The notes under the pieces were generated by a model that had not been told where the DNA came from, did not search any database, and worked only from the letters and a program-made list of their open reading frames with translations. Positions 63,236-64,000 of a DNA stretch of 64,000 nt are shown piece after piece; positions within the stretch are counted from its first letter, which is position 1, and every line of letters begins with the position of its first letter. Position numbers and translations under genes: made by a program. Where the stretch lies: NCBI RefSeq assembly GCF_900240265.1, contig NZ_LT964739.1, forward strand, positions 766,565 through 830,564. Reading direction: 5' to 3'. This DNA comes from Galactobacillus timonensis. Lineage in GTDB: Bacteria; Bacillota_I; Bacilli_A; Erysipelotrichales; Erysipelotrichaceae.

Positions 63236-64000
63236 TTAGAAATGATGGCCGCCGGAACTGTGCATTCCGCCTGAGGAATGATACGTGGCTCCGCTTCCTC
63301 CGTTTAGGCTGCCGGAATCCTGCGGTGGCTTTGGAACGTGGCGAACGGTGCGGTTTCGGAACATAAAGTAATCCTGATATACTTCCAGATCCAGCTTCTT
63401 GTTCTGGTAGATGCCAGCGTTTTTCTGTATGCCTGTGTTGTTCAGCGCCTGTCGGCGTACCAGATTGATGATGAATGCCAGGACTGCTGCTGCGATCGCT
63501 GCCCATGGCAGATAGCTGAAGAATTGTTCCTTGCGCTGCTGAGGCGTCGTTTCTACGAGATGCTGGCTGATGGGTGGATCGGTATAGACCGGTTCGTAGT
63601 AGGCGTAATCACTGTTTTCCAGGATGGAAGCCGCTTGATTAAGGAATGCCTGGGCGCCGCCGTTCCAGTCATCGTTACGGAAATAGTCCAGGACAATATC
63701 GTTGAGATTGTCGAGTTCACTGGTTGTAAAGACATCGGTCGCGGCACCATAGCTGAAGCTGTCAAAATAACGATCCTCGACGGCAACGGCGAGCAGGATG
63801 CCGCTTTTTCCATCGCCCCAGCCTAAGCCATGGTTGTAATAGGTGTATTCGGCAAACTCACTGTCACTGTAGCCGTGCATCGTATCGGTGAAGACGACAT
63901 AGATGCCGATTTCGTTGGCAGTGCAGATTTCTTCGGCCGCCTGTTCGAGTGTTGAATACTCTTCCGTTGTTAATACACCAGCATCATCAATGATGCAGCT
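63236..64000 (-). CDS. TPM-domain membrane protein (partial at window edge)
   Basis: At least 254 residues; the 5' end lies beyond the window. The visible part holds a TPM domain (LTTEEYSTLEQAAEEICTAN, NEIGIYVVFTD, YNHGLGWGDGKSGILLAVAVEDR), a family linked to photosystem maintenance in plants and membrane quality control or stress in bacteria (YgcG-like). A membrane segment (YLPWAAIAAAVLAFIINLV, about 85-100 residues from the C-terminus) and a Gly/Ser/His tail (SGGMHSSGGHHF) follow, a common YgcG ending. A signal peptide is expected in the missing part. Confidence 0.85.
   Translation of the reverse strand, partial: SCIIDDAGVLTTEEYSTLEQAAEEICTANEIGIYVVFTDTMHGYSDSEFAEYTYYNHGLGWGDGKSGILLAVAVEDRYFDSFSYGAATDVFTTSELDNLNDIVLDYFRNDDWNGGAQAFLNQAASILENSDYAYYEPVYTDPPISQHLVETTPQQRKEQFFSYLPWAAIAAAVLAFIINLVRRQALNNTGIQKNAGIYQNKKLDLEVYQDYFMFRNRTVRHVPKPPQDSGSLNGGSGATYHSSGGMHSSGGHHF

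Noticed and set aside
1..64000. CRISPR arrays, tRNA or rRNA genes, prophage
   Set aside because: Looked for regular repeats with spacers, tRNA-like cloverleaf ends (GGTTCGA/CCA) and phage genes; none seen by eye. A covariance-model search could still find a small RNA.

Overview
The window looks like the chromosome of a low-to-medium GC member of the Bacillota, most likely the Erysipelotrichia group. The reasons are the firmicute core gene set (hprK with a PpaX-like phosphatase, type Z zinc-finger S14, firmicute S10-spc-alpha order), surface proteins with Listeria-Bacteroides (InlB-type) repeats, and a streamlined ribosomal cluster that lacks rpmD, map and infA. The lineage is an inference from gene content; I saw no rRNA, tRNA, CRISPR array or prophage.

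Layout. 1-4046 is a recent tandem duplication: the tail of an unidentified gene plus a RelE/Phd toxin-antitoxin pair occurs twice, separated by a 2-kb IS1634-type insertion sequence; the second antitoxin is frameshifted. 4056-4766 is a secreted protein with an operator-rich promoter. 4823-17185 is mostly DNA maintenance: sbcD-sbcC, a MATE exporter, mutS-uvrA, then a DUF4230 protein and a lipoprotein. 17346-20286 holds hprK, a HAD phosphatase and an odd membrane protein with a sigma-factor-like cytoplasmic head and an SH3 tail. 20528-25269 holds a giant surface protein, an aldo/keto reductase and a small membrane protein. 25510-29830 is the str operon (rpsL-rpsG-fusA) with tuf under its own promoter.

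29937-41694 is an accessory stretch: an alkyl-DNA repair methyltransferase, an MBOAT/AlgX-like pair for acylating an exported polymer, a DUF4143 ATPase flanked by short repeats, chorismate mutase, a decayed fructose-PTS gene, a DUF434 protein, a second MATE exporter with a likely attenuator in its leader, a DUF4236 protein, an FtsX/LolD-type ABC transporter and a small unknown gene. 42108-55850 is the S10-spc-alpha ribosomal cluster, ending with rpoA and rplQ. 56014-58360 is a second InlB-repeat surface protein, interrupted by a run of ten G just after its signal peptide and by an in-frame amber codon. 58468-64000 has an RpiB/LacAB-type isomerase, a lipoprotein, a MEMO-AMMECR1 fusion coupled to its radical SAM partner (AmmeMemoRadiSam system), an O-methyltransferase and the 3' part of a TPM-domain protein.

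The less ordinary signals are: the G-run in the 56014 gene (candidate phase variation); several genes whose -10 box lies 6-9 bp before the ATG with no ribosome binding site (candidate leaderless mRNAs); two pairs of matched palindromes between the toxin-antitoxin operon and the secreted-protein gene; two surface proteins that end in PKTGV without a membrane anchor; and a structured 205-bp segment where map and infA would be expected.
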